Source: Clostridia bacterium (GTDB lineage Bacteria > Bacillota > Clostridia > Oscillospirales > Acutalibacteraceae). From it: 64,000 bases of DNA. The translations under genes were made by a program, and so were the position numbers. The notes beneath the pieces are model-generated. The model was not told the origin of the DNA and made no database searches. It saw only the letters and a program-made list of their open reading frames with translations. Positions 25,265-34,970 of this stretch are shown here, piece after piece. The stretch spans positions 1 to 64,000 of the forward strand of contig JAFTWB010000006.1 of NCBI GenBank assembly GCA_017465505.1. The letters are read 5' to 3'. The stretch's first letter is position 1, and each line of letters begins with the position of its first letter.

Positions 25265-26160
25265 TTCTTTACAACCTCCATAAACATTGACTCTAAAGTG
25301 GGTTCAACTCTTTCTATTTTAAGAACGGGTAACTTTTTGTCAGTAATAAAGTTCATAACCTCAAACAAACTGTGTTGATTTTCCTTGAACTTAAGCATTG
25401 TGCGACCTGTTTGATTTAGATGTGTGAAAGCCGAGGTAAGCACCCTTAGCTCTTTTTCGGTTTCGGTTTCAATAATATATTCGTCGGTTCTGTATGTAGA
25501 CTTGATGTCGCCGATTTTGCCCTGAATTGCTACAGTGCCTTCGTTAAGAAAAGCAATGTCGGTACATATTTTTTCAACATCAGAAAGAATATGAGTGGAG
25601 AAAAGAACGGTGGTTTCGTTCTTAACCGCCATAAGAATGTCCAGAATCTCTTTACGGCCCACAGGGTCAAGTGCAGAGGTAGGCTCGTCGCAGATAAGAA
25701 GCTTAGGCTTGTTAAGAAGTGCCTGTGCAATGCCAAGGCGTTGTTTCATTCCTCGCGAAAAGCCTTTGATGCGGTGCGTTTCACCCTTAAGTCCCACAAG
25801 CTCCAGAAGCTCATCTGCCCGCTTTGTCCTCTCTGCTTTTGAAAGTCCTGTAATCTCTCCGCAGAAGTGAAGGTATTCTGTAGGTGACATAAAAGAATAA
25901 TATTCGGGAACATCAGGAAGATATCCTATATATTGGTTAGTAGATGTCTGACCGAAAACCACCTTTTCGCCGTTAACAAAAATTTCGCCTTCGTCGGGCT
26001 TCATAAGTCCCAGTATGGTTTTCATTGTGGTTGTTTTGCCTGCACCATTTTTTCCTATAAATCCGAAAATACTTTTTTCAGGCACGGTAAGGCTGAGCTC
26101 TTTAAGCACCTCTTTGTCGCCGAAACGCTTTTTTAGGTTTTCGATTTTAAGCATATCCAT
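25261..26160 (-). CDS. ABC transporter ATP-binding protein, ABC-2 partner
   Basis: 299 residues from ATG 26160, preceded on the minus strand by AAAGGAG; a start at 26199 has no such site. Walker A GKNGAGKTT near 40, signature FSRGMKQRLGIAQ near 134, Walker B LLICDEPTSALDP and H-loop STHI, then a C-terminal about 80-residue extension as in CcmA/NatA proteins. Driven by a 19-bp-spacer promoter matching the one in front of merR. Confidence 0.96.
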   Translation of the reverse strand: MDMLKIENLKKRFGDKEVLKELSLTVPEKSIFGFIGKNGAGKTTTMKTILGLMKPDEGEIFVNGEKVVFGQTSTNQYIGYLPDVPEYYSFMSPTEYLHFCGEITGLSKAERTKRADELLELVGLKGETHRIKGFSRGMKQRLGIAQALLNKPKLLICDEPTSALDPVGRKEILDILMAVKNETTVLFSTHILSDVEKICTDIAFLNEGTVAIQGKIGDIKSTYRTDEYIIETETEKELRVLTSAFTHLNQTGRTMLKFKENQHSLFEVMNFITDKKLPVLKIERVEPTLESMFMEVVKK

Positions 26161-26236
26161 AATGTATACTCCTTTAGTAATTTTTAAATTGTTGTGCAAA
26201 ATTCTTTAAAAGAACTAATTGCTCTTTGCATACCCT

Positions 26237-26267
26237 AATATACACCATTACCCGACGTCACAAGCAA
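26237..26267 (-). promoter_or_regulatory. MerR-type promoter with 19-bp spacer (ABC-2 operon)
   Basis: Read on minus: TTGCTT (26267-26262), 19-bp spacer and TATATT (26242-26237). The upstream CGTAAGGTATTGCTTGTGAC differs from the merR promoter by one base. Confidence 0.85.
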
Positions 26268-26339
26268 TACCTTACGCAGGGTGATTTTTCAAAAAAACTA
26301 AAAAAATACGGGTTATAATGCGATTAAAGAATATTAACC

Positions 26340-26378
26340 CTGAAACAGGATTGTTTCAGCCTGAAATTTATATTTCAG
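26340..26378. repeat. Two adjacent inverted repeats upstream of lipoprotein 2
   Basis: CTGAAACA-GGAT-TGTTTCAG (26340-26359) and the palindrome CTGAAATTTATATTTCAG (26361-26378). They may be terminators or operators; no T-tract follows. The first lipoprotein has TGTTTC/GAAACA (16429-16447) in opposite orientation. Confidence 0.5.
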
Positions 26379-26440
26379 ACCATTTCATGGCATTTTCGCC
26401 TGTGATTTTGAAAAAATTTAGAATTCTTAATTTTTTTAAG

Positions 26441-26470
26441 GATTATTTAATAATTTAAGATTTATAATGT
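26441..26470 (+). promoter_or_regulatory. Shared 30-bp promoter element, copy 3
   Basis: The same 30 bp as at 16457 and 17340. The 5' UTR down to the ATG is also nearly the same as for lipoprotein 1, showing that promoter and gene were duplicated together. Confidence 0.75.
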
Positions 26471-26513
26471 AGCCAATGAAGAAAATAAATAAATTTTTAA
26501 GGAGTGTATTTTT

Positions 26514-27266
26514 ATGTTAAAGTATTTTTTAATTGCAGTAGTGGGTTTATCTTTGGTAGCATTAGTGGGTTGTGTTGTTCGCACTCCCGTTGTTGGCGAG
26601 CAGAAAACATATAGGATAGGATCTGACATTCATTCTTTGGATATTAAGATTAGCGCCGCTGAATTTGTTATCGAGCAGGGTGAAGAATTAATTGTTGAAA
26701 GCAATCTTAAGAACCTTACCGTTACCGAGCAGGATGGAGTCCTTATGCTTATTGATAAAACAAAGAGTGCAGTAAGCTACGCTGACGCAAAGCTTAAGCT
26801 CACCATACCTGAAGGCAAGCTTTTTGAAGATGCAAGCATTTCCACAGGTGCAGGTAAACTGAGTGCAAAGACTTTGTCTGCAAACACAATGGAGCTTAAG
26901 ACTGGTGCAGGTCAGGTAGAGTTTGAACATCTTGAGGTAAACAGTGATGTAAAGATTAAAGGCGGTGCAGGTGAAATCACCGTTTTGGACGGCACACTTA
27001 ATAATCTTTCTCTTAATTTAGGTGTTGGCGAGTTTAATATGACAGCAAAGCTCAAAGGCGAAAGTAACCTTAAATTCGGTGTTGGTCAGTCCAACTTAAC
27101 CTTAATCGGCAGCAAGAACGATTATAGATTTGATGTTGAAAACGGTATCGGCAAAATTTCTATCGATAATTCATCTGCAACTTTTTATGCTGATGTAGGA
27201 AACGGCGAAAACCTTGTGAAAATTACGGGCGGTGTAGGTGAAACCAACATTGAATTTCAGGAGTAA
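26514..27266 (+). CDS. DUF4097-like lipoprotein, paralogue 2
   Basis: 250 residues, the same length as the protein at 16533, with lipobox LVGC (Cys about 20) and the same chain of GAG/GVG beta-strand motifs (STGAGKLSAK, KTGAGQVEF, KGGAGEITV, GVGEFNM, GVGQSNLTL). Under the same 30-bp promoter element. Downstream lies debris of the ABC/regulator genes, so this copy is the surviving part of a duplicated locus. Role as for its paralogue: exported, probably envelope-stress related. Confidence 0.88.
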   Translation: MLKYFLIAVVGLSLVALVGCVVRTPVVGEQKTYRIGSDIHSLDIKISAAEFVIEQGEELIVESNLKNLTVTEQDGVLMLIDKTKSAVSYADAKLKLTIPEGKLFEDASISTGAGKLSAKTLSANTMELKTGAGQVEFEHLEVNSDVKIKGGAGEITVLDGTLNNLSLNLGVGEFNMTAKLKGESNLKFGVGQSNLTLIGSKNDYRFDVENGIGKISIDNSSATFYADVGNGENLVKITGGVGETNIEFQE

Positions 27267-27319
27267 TTGCTGAATAGTTTTATCAATTATTGATTTAAGG
27301 TATATGAAAAATAGAGTTG

Positions 27320-27350
27320 CCCTGTGGGAAGATTTGGTTTTCTCACAGGG
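27320..27350 (+). terminator. Candidate terminator after lipoprotein 2
   Basis: CCCTGTGGGA (27320-27329) pairs with TCTCACAGGG (27341-27350) with one G:T pair. The tail is only moderately T-rich (AATTCGGTTTTA). Confidence 0.6.
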
Positions 27351-27403
27351 AATTCGGTTTTACTGTGAAAAATCTGTTTTGTCTTATATAATAAATGATT
27401 ATA

Positions 27404-27554
27404 AGGTTGCGGCAAAATGTTCAGGAGTCCTCTTTATCGTTGACGGTAACATCAAGGGCGAGTATAATGTGGATGTAACTGCTGCTCTCAGAGACAGAGA
27501 GCGAGCACTTAACAACTGGCTTATGGAAATGGGTTTTTAAGATGGATATACTTA
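27404..27554 (+). pseudogene. Remnant of duplicated ABC ATPase 3' end and response regulator start
   Basis: 151 nt align without gaps to 20421-20571, with six mismatches by eye. They cover the last 45 codons of the ABC ATPase (to the stop at 27540) and the first codons of the response regulator (ATGGATATACTTA). There is no Walker motif or start, so an apparent frame from 27304 is not a gene. It marks a duplication followed by deletion of everything else. Confidence 0.9.
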
Positions 27555-27555
27555 A

Positions 27556-27660
27556 GAAAAATGGCTTAAGAATCTGTACGGCGATGAGTATGTGCAGTAC
27601 TGCAAAAGAGTAAACAGGTGCATACCTTGGTTTTCAAAGCACAGAGATATAAAGGAATAA
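27556..27660 (+). pseudogene. C-terminal remnant of an isoprenylcysteine methyltransferase-like gene
   Basis: An open frame of 34 codons encodes EKWLKNLYGDEYVQYCKRVN followed by RCIPWF and a basic tail, ending at TAA 27658-27660. The GDEY..Y..RVNRCIPWF pattern is the C-terminus of membrane methyltransferases of the ICMT/NnrU-like type. The membrane domain and start are absent. It joins directly to the ABC/regulator debris, so a deletion fused two remnants. Confidence 0.65.
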
Positions 27661-27884
27661 TAAAATAAAAGTAAATCTGTTTTAAAAGCTGATAGCATAC
27701 GTTTAATAGTATTTGCTAAATAAGCAAATTAAAGTTTGCAAGGTAACCTTATGAGGGTGGTTATACTTTTGAAATAGATTACAGTATAAAACCAGGCTGG
27801 TTCACAATTGAGCCAGCCTGGTTGAGCATTTGTTTGTATGTTTTAATTTTGGTGCCTTTAAATATTTGTATTTACTTCTGTGTT
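27661..27884. other. Intergenic stretch with terminator for the ABC importer operon
   Basis: No gene seen. Apart from the hairpin at 27790-27823 the region is AT-rich and unstructured, with a short AAGGTAACCTT dyad near 27740. Confidence 0.6.
27790..27823 (-). terminator. Terminator of the ABC importer operon
   Basis: AACCAGGCTGG-TTCA pairs with TGAG-CCAGCCTGGTT around a short loop. On the minus strand it is followed by TTTTATACTG. Confidence 0.75.
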
Positions 27885-28685
27885 TTAGTTGGTTGAAAGC
27901 ATAACCTTGTCACTGGTGAACTGACTGCCGCTGGACGCTTCGAACATCTGAAGAAGCTGGTCAATGGTGAGCTTTTTCTTTTCCTCGCCTTTAACATCAA
28001 CCACAATTCTGCCTTCGTGCATCATAATCAGACGATTGCCCACTCTTATGGCGTCTGCCATATTGTGCGTAATCATAATTGTTTTAAGGTTGTTTTTTTC
28101 AACTATTTCTTCTGTAATATCAAGCACCTTTTTTGCAGTTTTGGGGTCAAGAGCTGCGGTATGCTCATCCAGAAGCAGTACCTTAGGCTTGTTGAGAGTT
28201 GCCATAAGCAGTGTCAGAGCCTGACGTTGACCGCCTGAGAGAAGTCCTACTTTTGCAGTGAGTCTGTCCTCAAGGCCTAAGTCAAGAACTTTCAGCAGTT
28301 CTTTGTACTCTGCTCGTTCTTTCTTTGCAATGCCTGAACGTAAAGTTCTTCTTTTGCCTCTGCGTGCGGCAAGGGCTAAGTTTTCTTCAATCTGCATATC
28401 AGCCGCAGTGCCTGTCATAGGGTCCTGAAAAACTCTGCCTAAATATTTTGCTCGTTTATACTCAGGAAGCTTTGTAACATCAATTCCGTCAATTACAATA
28501 CTGCCGCAGTCCACAGGGTAAACACCTGCAATCATATTGAGCATTGTAGATTTACCTGCACCATTACCGCCGATAACTGTAACAAAATCTCCTTCATCCA
28601 AATGAAGGTTTATGCCGTTTAAGGCTTTCTTTTCGTTAATGGTTCCGGGGTTAAAGGTTTTTCTTACGTCAAATATATCAAGCAT
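27885..28685 (-). CDS. ABC transporter ATP-binding protein (COG1101-like)
   Basis: 266 residues from ATG 28685; a longer frame from 28772 lies inside the permease and is rejected. Walker A GGNGAGKST near 39, signature LSGGQRQAL near 148, Walker B VLLLDEHTAALDP (note DEH in place of DEP) and H-loop ITHN. It pairs with the COG4120-like permease and COG2984-like binding protein, a system linked in some bacteria to tryptophan or other aromatic solutes. Overlaps the permease by 8 nt. Confidence 0.93.
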   Translation of the reverse strand: MLDIFDVRKTFNPGTINEKKALNGINLHLDEGDFVTVIGGNGAGKSTMLNMIAGVYPVDCGSIVIDGIDVTKLPEYKRAKYLGRVFQDPMTGTAADMQIEENLALAARRGKRRTLRSGIAKKERAEYKELLKVLDLGLEDRLTAKVGLLSGGQRQALTLLMATLNKPKVLLLDEHTAALDPKTAKKVLDITEEIVEKNNLKTIMITHNMADAIRVGNRLIMMHEGRIVVDVKGEEKKKLTIDQLLQMFEASSGSQFTSDKVMLSTN

Positions 28686-29613
28686 TTCTTTTATCCCCTT
28701 TCTTTGAACCTTTAACGTGGTTTTCGTTATATTTTCTCTTCCAGTAGGGAATAGCAAGAAAGATTGCAACAATGGTTGCCGAGAGAAGCTTTAAGAGGTT
28801 TGCGTCAAATCCCAAGGTAATAACCGCCTGAATAACGATGTAGTAAATGATAGAGCCAAGTGCCACAGACAAAAGCTTAAGTGCGAAATTTCTGAAGATT
28901 TTTCCAAAGAGTGCTTCGCCGATAATAACTGCCGCAAGACCGATAACAATAGCACCCTGACCCATTTTAACATCCGCAAAGCCCTGATACTGAGCGAGAA
29001 ATGCACCGGAAAATGCAACAAGTCCGTTTGAAAGCATAATACCAAGAACCTTGTTGAAGCTTGTGTTGATACCCTGCGCACGGCTCATGTTAAGGTTAGA
29101 GCCTGTGGCACGAATAGCACTTCCCATTTCTGTTCCGAAGAACCAGTAAAGCACTGCAATAAGAACTATAAGAACAATGCCTACGGTAATAAGGGGGTTG
29201 TGAAAAGCAAATTCCTTTACCCAACGGAGAGACACCAGAAGGTCGGTGTTATTAACATTTACCGATTGGTTAGCCTTGCCCATTATCTTAAGGTTAATGG
29301 AGTAAAGGGATAGCTGAGTAAGAATACCCGCAAGAATAGGCGGAATACCCATAAGTGTGTGTAAAAGTCCTGTAATAGCACCTGCAAGAAGGCCTGCAAT
29401 AAAAGAAAGAAGCATAGCAAGCCACAGGTTGCAACCGCCCAAAATAAGCATAACACCAACTGCTCCGCCTGTTGCAAAGGAGCCGTCAACCGTAAGGTCG
29501 GGAATATCAAGTATGCGATAGGTAATGTAAACGCCAATTGCCATTATGCCCCATATAAGTCCCTGAGAAACAGAGCCCGGCAGGGCATTGAAAAGCTGAA
29601 GTAAAATTTCCAT
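28678..29613 (-). CDS. ABC transporter permease (COG4120-like)
   Basis: 311 residues with about eight hydrophobic helices, beginning SQGLIWGIMAIGVYITYRILDIPDLTVDGSFATGGAV, and a later EIGSAIRATG-like block (TEMGSAIRATGSNLNMSRAQGIN) related to branched-chain amino acid permeases. It carries the solute delivered by the lipoprotein encoded upstream. Shares its 3' end with the ATPase start. Substrate not determined. Confidence 0.92.
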   Translation of the reverse strand: MEILLQLFNALPGSVSQGLIWGIMAIGVYITYRILDIPDLTVDGSFATGGAVGVMLILGGCNLWLAMLLSFIAGLLAGAITGLLHTLMGIPPILAGILTQLSLYSINLKIMGKANQSVNVNNTDLLVSLRWVKEFAFHNPLITVGIVLIVLIAVLYWFFGTEMGSAIRATGSNLNMSRAQGINTSFNKVLGIMLSNGLVAFSGAFLAQYQGFADVKMGQGAIVIGLAAVIIGEALFGKIFRNFALKLLSVALGSIIYYIVIQAVITLGFDANLLKLLSATIVAIFLAIPYWKRKYNENHVKGSKKGDKRNA

Positions 29614-29646
29614 GTCAGTCCACCTTTGTCATTAGATTAGGGAAAG

Positions 29647-29669
29647 AGCCGGAGAATTCTTCTCCGGCT
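29647..29669 (-). promoter_or_regulatory. Intercistronic stem-loop between binding protein and permease
   Basis: AGCCGGAGAA (29647-29656) pairs perfectly with TTCTCCGGCT (29660-29669) around a 3-nt loop. There is no strong T-tract, so it is more likely an mRNA-stabilising or partial attenuation hairpin that lets the binding protein be made in excess. Confidence 0.7.
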
Positions 29670-29695
29670 GGAATGCTGCTTTGTATCTTATGTTC

Positions 29696-30673
29696 TTAGT
29701 TTGCTTCGATTGCTTCGTAGCCATCAAGAGGTGTAAGTCCCAGAGCTTCACAGTTCTGCTTGTTGTATTTGGGAGTCTGCTTCTCAGCATATTCAATGGG
29801 CATTGTGGAAATGTCTGCACCGTCTCTGAGAATTTTAACTGCCATCTTACCTGTTGTGTAGCCAAGGTCATAGTAGCTGATAGAAAGTGTTGCAATACCG
29901 CAACCTGAGCAGATACCCTCTTCGCCAGCGATTACGGGAACTTTCTTAGGCTCGCAGATGTTGTCGATGATACCAGTGTTCTCAGCTACTGTGTTATCTG
30001 TGGGAACATAGATTACATCGCAGTTGTCAGCAGCAGTGGTACAAATCTGAGCAAGGTCGTTGGAATCTGTGAAGGGATACAGAGTAGCGGTAAGACCCTT
30101 TGCTTCGAGCTCTGCCTTTACAACATCAACCTGATACTGGCTGTTAGCTTCCTTTGAGCAGTAGAGAAGACCAACTGCTTTTGCGTCGGGACACCACTCT
30201 GTTATCATCTCAGCCTGCTTATCAAGAGGAGCAAGGTCAGATGTTCCTGAGATGTTGCCGCCAACAGTGCCGTTAAAATCTTTAAGCTCAAGAGCAACGC
30301 CGTATTCGGTTACAGATGTGCCGAGGATAGGAATTTCGCCTGTAGCTGCTGCCGCTGCTTGAAGTGCAGGAGTTGCATTTGCCATAATCAAATCAACATT
30401 GTTTGATACAAACTGATTAGCAATGGTAGAACAGGTATTGGGGTCGTTCTGACCGTTCTGAAAATCAAACTCAACCTTATCTTCGCCAAGTTCATCAATA
30501 ACAGCCTGCTTGAAGCCTTCTGTTGCGGCGTCGAGAGCAACGTGTTCAACAAGCTGAACAATACCAATCTTATACTTGCCGTCTGCTGTGGGGTCAGTGC
30601 CGCAACCTGCAAAAGTCAGACAACAGCCAACGCACATGATAAGTGCCAAAACGAGGGATAATGCTTTTTTCAT
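29696..30673 (-). CDS. ABC transporter substrate-binding lipoprotein (COG2984-like)
   Basis: 325 residues with a signal peptide and lipobox FAGC (Cys about 24). The mature domain is of the ABC_sub_bind type: YKIGIVQLVEHVALDAATEGF, then QNDPNTCSTIANQFVSNNVDLIMANATPALQ, later IYVPTDNTVAEN and GEEGICSGCGIATLSISYYDLGYTTGKMA. It delivers an unknown small solute, possibly an aromatic amino acid, to the downstream permease. First gene of the operon; divergent from a LysR regulator. Confidence 0.93.
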   Translation of the reverse strand: MKKALSLVLALIMCVGCCLTFAGCGTDPTADGKYKIGIVQLVEHVALDAATEGFKQAVIDELGEDKVEFDFQNGQNDPNTCSTIANQFVSNNVDLIMANATPALQAAAAATGEIPILGTSVTEYGVALELKDFNGTVGGNISGTSDLAPLDKQAEMITEWCPDAKAVGLLYCSKEANSQYQVDVVKAELEAKGLTATLYPFTDSNDLAQICTTAADNCDVIYVPTDNTVAENTGIIDNICEPKKVPVIAGEEGICSGCGIATLSISYYDLGYTTGKMAVKILRDGADISTMPIEYAEKQTPKYNKQNCEALGLTPLDGYEAIEAN

Positions 30674-30756
30674 AGTTATATCTCCTTAAATTCAGCTTAG
30701 AATCATAGAATAAATCTTGCTATGACCTTGCATTTTTCTTGTGTTCATTATATAAT

Positions 30757-30791
30757 ATATCAAACATTAGTCAAACAAATGATATTGATAT
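30757..30791. promoter_or_regulatory. Candidate LysR operator in the divergent promoter region
   Basis: ATATCAA (30757-30763) and TTGATAT (30785-30791) form an inverted repeat in the gap between the ABC operon and the lysR gene. TATAAT-like sequence overlaps its left arm. Placement suits a LysR-type activator controlling itself and the transporter. Confidence 0.5.
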
Positions 30792-30826
30792 TATCTATCG
30801 AAAAATTAGATGTAGAAGGCGACAAT

Positions 30827-31744
30827 ATGGAACTGAGAAATTTAGTAACATTTATTAACGTGGCAGAGCTTGGCAGTTTTACAAAGGCGGCTGACCTGCT
30901 TGGTTATTCACAATCTACTGTTTCTTTTCAGATAAAGCAGCTTGAAGATGAACTGGGCTGTCTTTTGTTTGAAAGGATAAACCACACTATAACCCTTACC
31001 GAGCGTGGCCATGAGCTTATTTCGTATGCACATCAGATTTGTGCTTTGGAAGAAGAGTTCAAAGAAAATCTTAAAGAGGACAAAACCTACAGCGGCCATA
31101 TTCATGTGGTAACCCCTGACTCGGTTTGTGAAGAAATGCTCACAGCTCACTATCTGGATTTTCACAGAAAATACCCTGATATTTCTATTCGTTTTACAAC
31201 AGGCGACTCTGGGGTTATGCTTGATATGCTTGACCACAACGAAGCAGATGTTATTATGACACTGGATCACCGTTTGTATAATAAAGATTACATCATAGCC
31301 AAAGAACAACAACTGCCTATGCACTTTGTTGCCGCCTCGGAATCAAAATTTGAGGGACTTAAGGGCCTTTCTATTAAAGATATTATTAACGAGCCTTTTG
31401 TGTTAACCGAATGTGGTCAAGGCTACCGCCGTGTTTTTGACAGAGAACTTGCCAAAAGGTCTTTGGAGATAACCCCTGTCCTTGAGATTGGTCGAACGGA
31501 TATTATCACGTCTTTGGTTGCTGAGAGCAATCTGATTTCCTACCTTCCTGATTTTGTAACAAAGCCTCTTATTAAGTCAGGTAAGCTTTGCTATCTTGAT
31601 GTCTGTGATATGAACATTGAGATATGGAAACAGCTTATCTATCACAAAAACAAATGGATGTCCAAAAGCTTGCGTACATTTATTGACTATGTAAAGAGAG
31701 AAGAGTTCTCAAACCAAGCAGAAAACGAGAGATTCAGTACTTGA
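30827..31744 (+). CDS. LysR-family transcriptional regulator
   Basis: 305 residues from ATG 30827; an upstream ATG-less extension to 30722 runs through the promoter region and is rejected. The N-terminal HTH is standard (MELRNLVTFINVAELGSFTK, then AADLLGYSQSTVSFQIKQLE), followed by an inducer-binding periplasmic-like domain (IHVVTPDSVCEEML...). It is transcribed away from the ABC importer operon and probably regulates it. It ends shortly before convergent ilvD. Confidence 0.95.
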   Translation: MELRNLVTFINVAELGSFTKAADLLGYSQSTVSFQIKQLEDELGCLLFERINHTITLTERGHELISYAHQICALEEEFKENLKEDKTYSGHIHVVTPDSVCEEMLTAHYLDFHRKYPDISIRFTTGDSGVMLDMLDHNEADVIMTLDHRLYNKDYIIAKEQQLPMHFVAASESKFEGLKGLSIKDIINEPFVLTECGQGYRRVFDRELAKRSLEITPVLEIGRTDIITSLVAESNLISYLPDFVTKPLIKSGKLCYLDVCDMNIEIWKQLIYHKNKWMSKSLRTFIDYVKREEFSNQAENERFST

Positions 31745-31760
31745 ACCTCTCGTTTCTTTT

Positions 31761-33416
31761 TTAGTTAAGTATAGCTCCCTTTGCTCCGCCCGAAACAAGG
31801 GCGGCGTATCTTTTTAAGTAGCCTGAAAGCTCCTTTTTCTTGGGAACGAAATTTTTCATACGTTCATCAAATTCGGTTTCGTCAATTTTAAGCTCAATGG
31901 TGTTTTCGGGGATATTTATGCTGATAATATCGCCATCCTTAACAATGCCGATTGCTCCGCCTGAAGCAGCCTCAGGGGTGATGTGACCAATGCAAGCACC
32001 TCTTGTTGCCCCTGAGAATCTTCCGTCGGTAATAAGTGCTACGCTCTCTCCAAGTCCCATTCCCATAATGGCAGATGTGGGGCTGAGCATTTCTCTCATA
32101 CCAGGACCGCCTTTAGGACCTTCATAGCGGATAACTACAACATCCCCTGACTGTATTTTGCCTGTGTTGATTGCCGCTTGTGCCTCCTCTTCAGAGTCAA
32201 AAACCTTTGCTTTGCCTTCAAATACAAGCATTTTATCTGATACGGCAGAACGCTTCACCACACTGCCCTCAGGGGCAAGGTTTCCCTTGAGCACGGCAAT
32301 GCCGCCTGTTTCGCTGTATGGGTTATCAATGGGTCGGATAACCTCAGGGTTAAGATTAACAGAGTCTGCAATATTTTCGCCTACTGTCTTGCCTGTGACG
32401 GTTATGCAGTTGGTGTTAAGCAAGCCTTTTTTATTTAGTTCATTCATAACCGCATACACACCGCCTGTCTCGTCTAAATCCTCCATGTATGTTCTGCCTG
32501 AGGGGGCAAGGTGACAGAGGTTAGGTGTTCTTTTGCTGATTTCATTTGCAATGTCAAGGTCAAGCTCCACATCACATTCATGAGCAATAGCAGGCAGATG
32601 AAGCATAGAGTTTGTAGAGCAACCCAAAGCCATATCAACGGTAAGAGCGTTCATCAAAGCTTCCTTTGTCATAATATCCCGAGGGCGGATGTTACGCCTG
32701 AGCATTTCCATAACAGCTATACCTGCTTTCTTTGCAAGCTCAATTCTTCTTGAGTATACCGCAGGGATTGTGCCGTTGCCTTTTAGTCCCATACCCAAGG
32801 CCTCAGTTAAGCAGTTCATAGAATTTGCAGTATACATACCTGAGCAGGAGCCGCAGGTGGGGCAAGCTTTGCACTCATATTCATAGAGCTTTTCATTGTC
32901 TATCTTACCTGCATTATAAGCTCCAACAGCCTCAAACATACTTGAAAGACTTGTTTTATGCCCGTCAATTTTGCCTGCAAGCATAGGGCCGCCACTAACA
33001 AAAACTGTGGGAATATTTACTCTTGCCGCCGCCATTAAAAGTCCGGGGACATTCTTGTCGCAGTTAGGTACCATCACAAGCCCGTCAAATCCGTGGGCAA
33101 GTGCCATTGCTTCGGTAGAGTCTGCAATGAGGTCACGGGTAACAAGAGAGTATTTCATACCCTTGTGACCCATTGCAATACCATCGCACACTGCAATAGC
33201 AGGGAACACTATGGGTGTTCCTCCTGCCATTGCTACTCCCATTTTTACGGCGTCTACGATTTTGTCAAGATTCATATGCCCCGGCACAATTTCGTTATAC
33301 GAGCTTACTATGCCGATAAGAGGACGGTTTTGTTCTTCTTCGGTAAGCCCCAAAGCGTGAAAAAGTGAGCGATGAGGGGCATTGTGCACTCCTTTTACTA
33401 CATTTTCTTTTGACAT
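31761..33416 (-). CDS. ilvD: Dihydroxy-acid dehydratase IlvD
   Basis: 551 residues. Iron-sulfur ligand regions are seen in NCDKNVPG near 122 and [19 protein letters not shown] near 190, with the later GRFSGATRG. It dehydrates dihydroxy acids to the keto acids of isoleucine and valine. Last gene of the minus-strand ilv-leu operon, 9 nt after ilvC. A hairpin-poor 16-bp gap separates it from convergent lysR. Confidence 0.98.
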   Translation of the reverse strand: MSKENVVKGVHNAPHRSLFHALGLTEEEQNRPLIGIVSSYNEIVPGHMNLDKIVDAVKMGVAMAGGTPIVFPAIAVCDGIAMGHKGMKYSLVTRDLIADSTEAMALAHGFDGLVMVPNCDKNVPGLLMAAARVNIPTVFVSGGPMLAGKIDGHKTSLSSMFEAVGAYNAGKIDNEKLYEYECKACPTCGSCSGMYTANSMNCLTEALGMGLKGNGTIPAVYSRRIELAKKAGIAVMEMLRRNIRPRDIMTKEALMNALTVDMALGCSTNSMLHLPAIAHECDVELDLDIANEISKRTPNLCHLAPSGRTYMEDLDETGGVYAVMNELNKKGLLNTNCITVTGKTVGENIADSVNLNPEVIRPIDNPYSETGGIAVLKGNLAPEGSVVKRSAVSDKMLVFEGKAKVFDSEEEAQAAINTGKIQSGDVVVIRYEGPKGGPGMREMLSPTSAIMGMGLGESVALITDGRFSGATRGACIGHITPEAASGGAIGIVKDGDIISINIPENTIELKIDETEFDERMKNFVPKKKELSGYLKRYAALVSGGAKGAILN

Positions 33417-33425
33417 AATATCACC

Positions 33426-34463
<1,038 letters not shown>

Positions 34464-34970
34464 TTATAAATTGATTGCCTGCCTTAAAACGGAGCCGCCT
34501 TTTTCAAGAGAAGCGGTACCTGTGCGGCAGATTTCTAAAATTTCAAAATCTTTCATAAGTGTTATGAAATCGTCAAGCTTACTGCCCTGACCAATAAGGC
34601 GAAGCACAAAGGAATCTCGGGAATAGTCAATTGTTTCTGCCGAAAAAGCCTCTGCGGCCGCATAAATGTCGGGTCGGGTGGAAGATGAGTTTTTCATTTT
34701 TATCATCATAAGCTCGCATTTTACTGAATTTTCGTCGCTGAGTTCTTTAATGGAGCAAACATCAGGCAGTTTATAAAGCTGATTTATAAGCTGCTTTTTG
34801 TTTTCTTCTTCGCCGTCAAAGCTGAATGTGATTCTCGAATACTCGTTTGATTCGGTTTCGCTGGCGGTAAGAGAATTTATGTTAAACTGTCGTCTGCGAA
34901 ACATACTTGTAAGCCTGTTAAGTACACCAAATTGATTCTTAACAAGTATTGCTACTGTGTATCTGTTCAC
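34464..34970 (-). CDS. ilvN: Acetolactate synthase small subunit
   Basis: 168 residues with an N-terminal ACT domain (VAILVKNQFGVLNRLTSMFRRRQFNI) and the ALS-small C-terminal domain. It binds valine-type effectors and gives feedback inhibition to the large subunit. Overlaps the ilvB stop by 4 nt. The symbol ilvH would be equally acceptable. Confidence 0.95.
   Translation of the reverse strand: MNRYTVAILVKNQFGVLNRLTSMFRRRQFNINSLTASETESNEYSRITFSFDGEEENKKQLINQLYKLPDVCSIKELSDENSVKCELMMIKMKNSSSTRPDIYAAAEAFSAETIDYSRDSFVLRLIGQGSKLDDFITLMKDFEILEICRTGTASLEKGGSVLRQAINL

Noticed and set aside
27304..27540. Apparent 78-codon gene after lipoprotein 2
   Set aside because: Only the last 45 codons are meaningful and they copy the C-terminus of the ABC ATPase at 20421-20557; the first part is unrelated intergenic sequence without a ribosome binding site.
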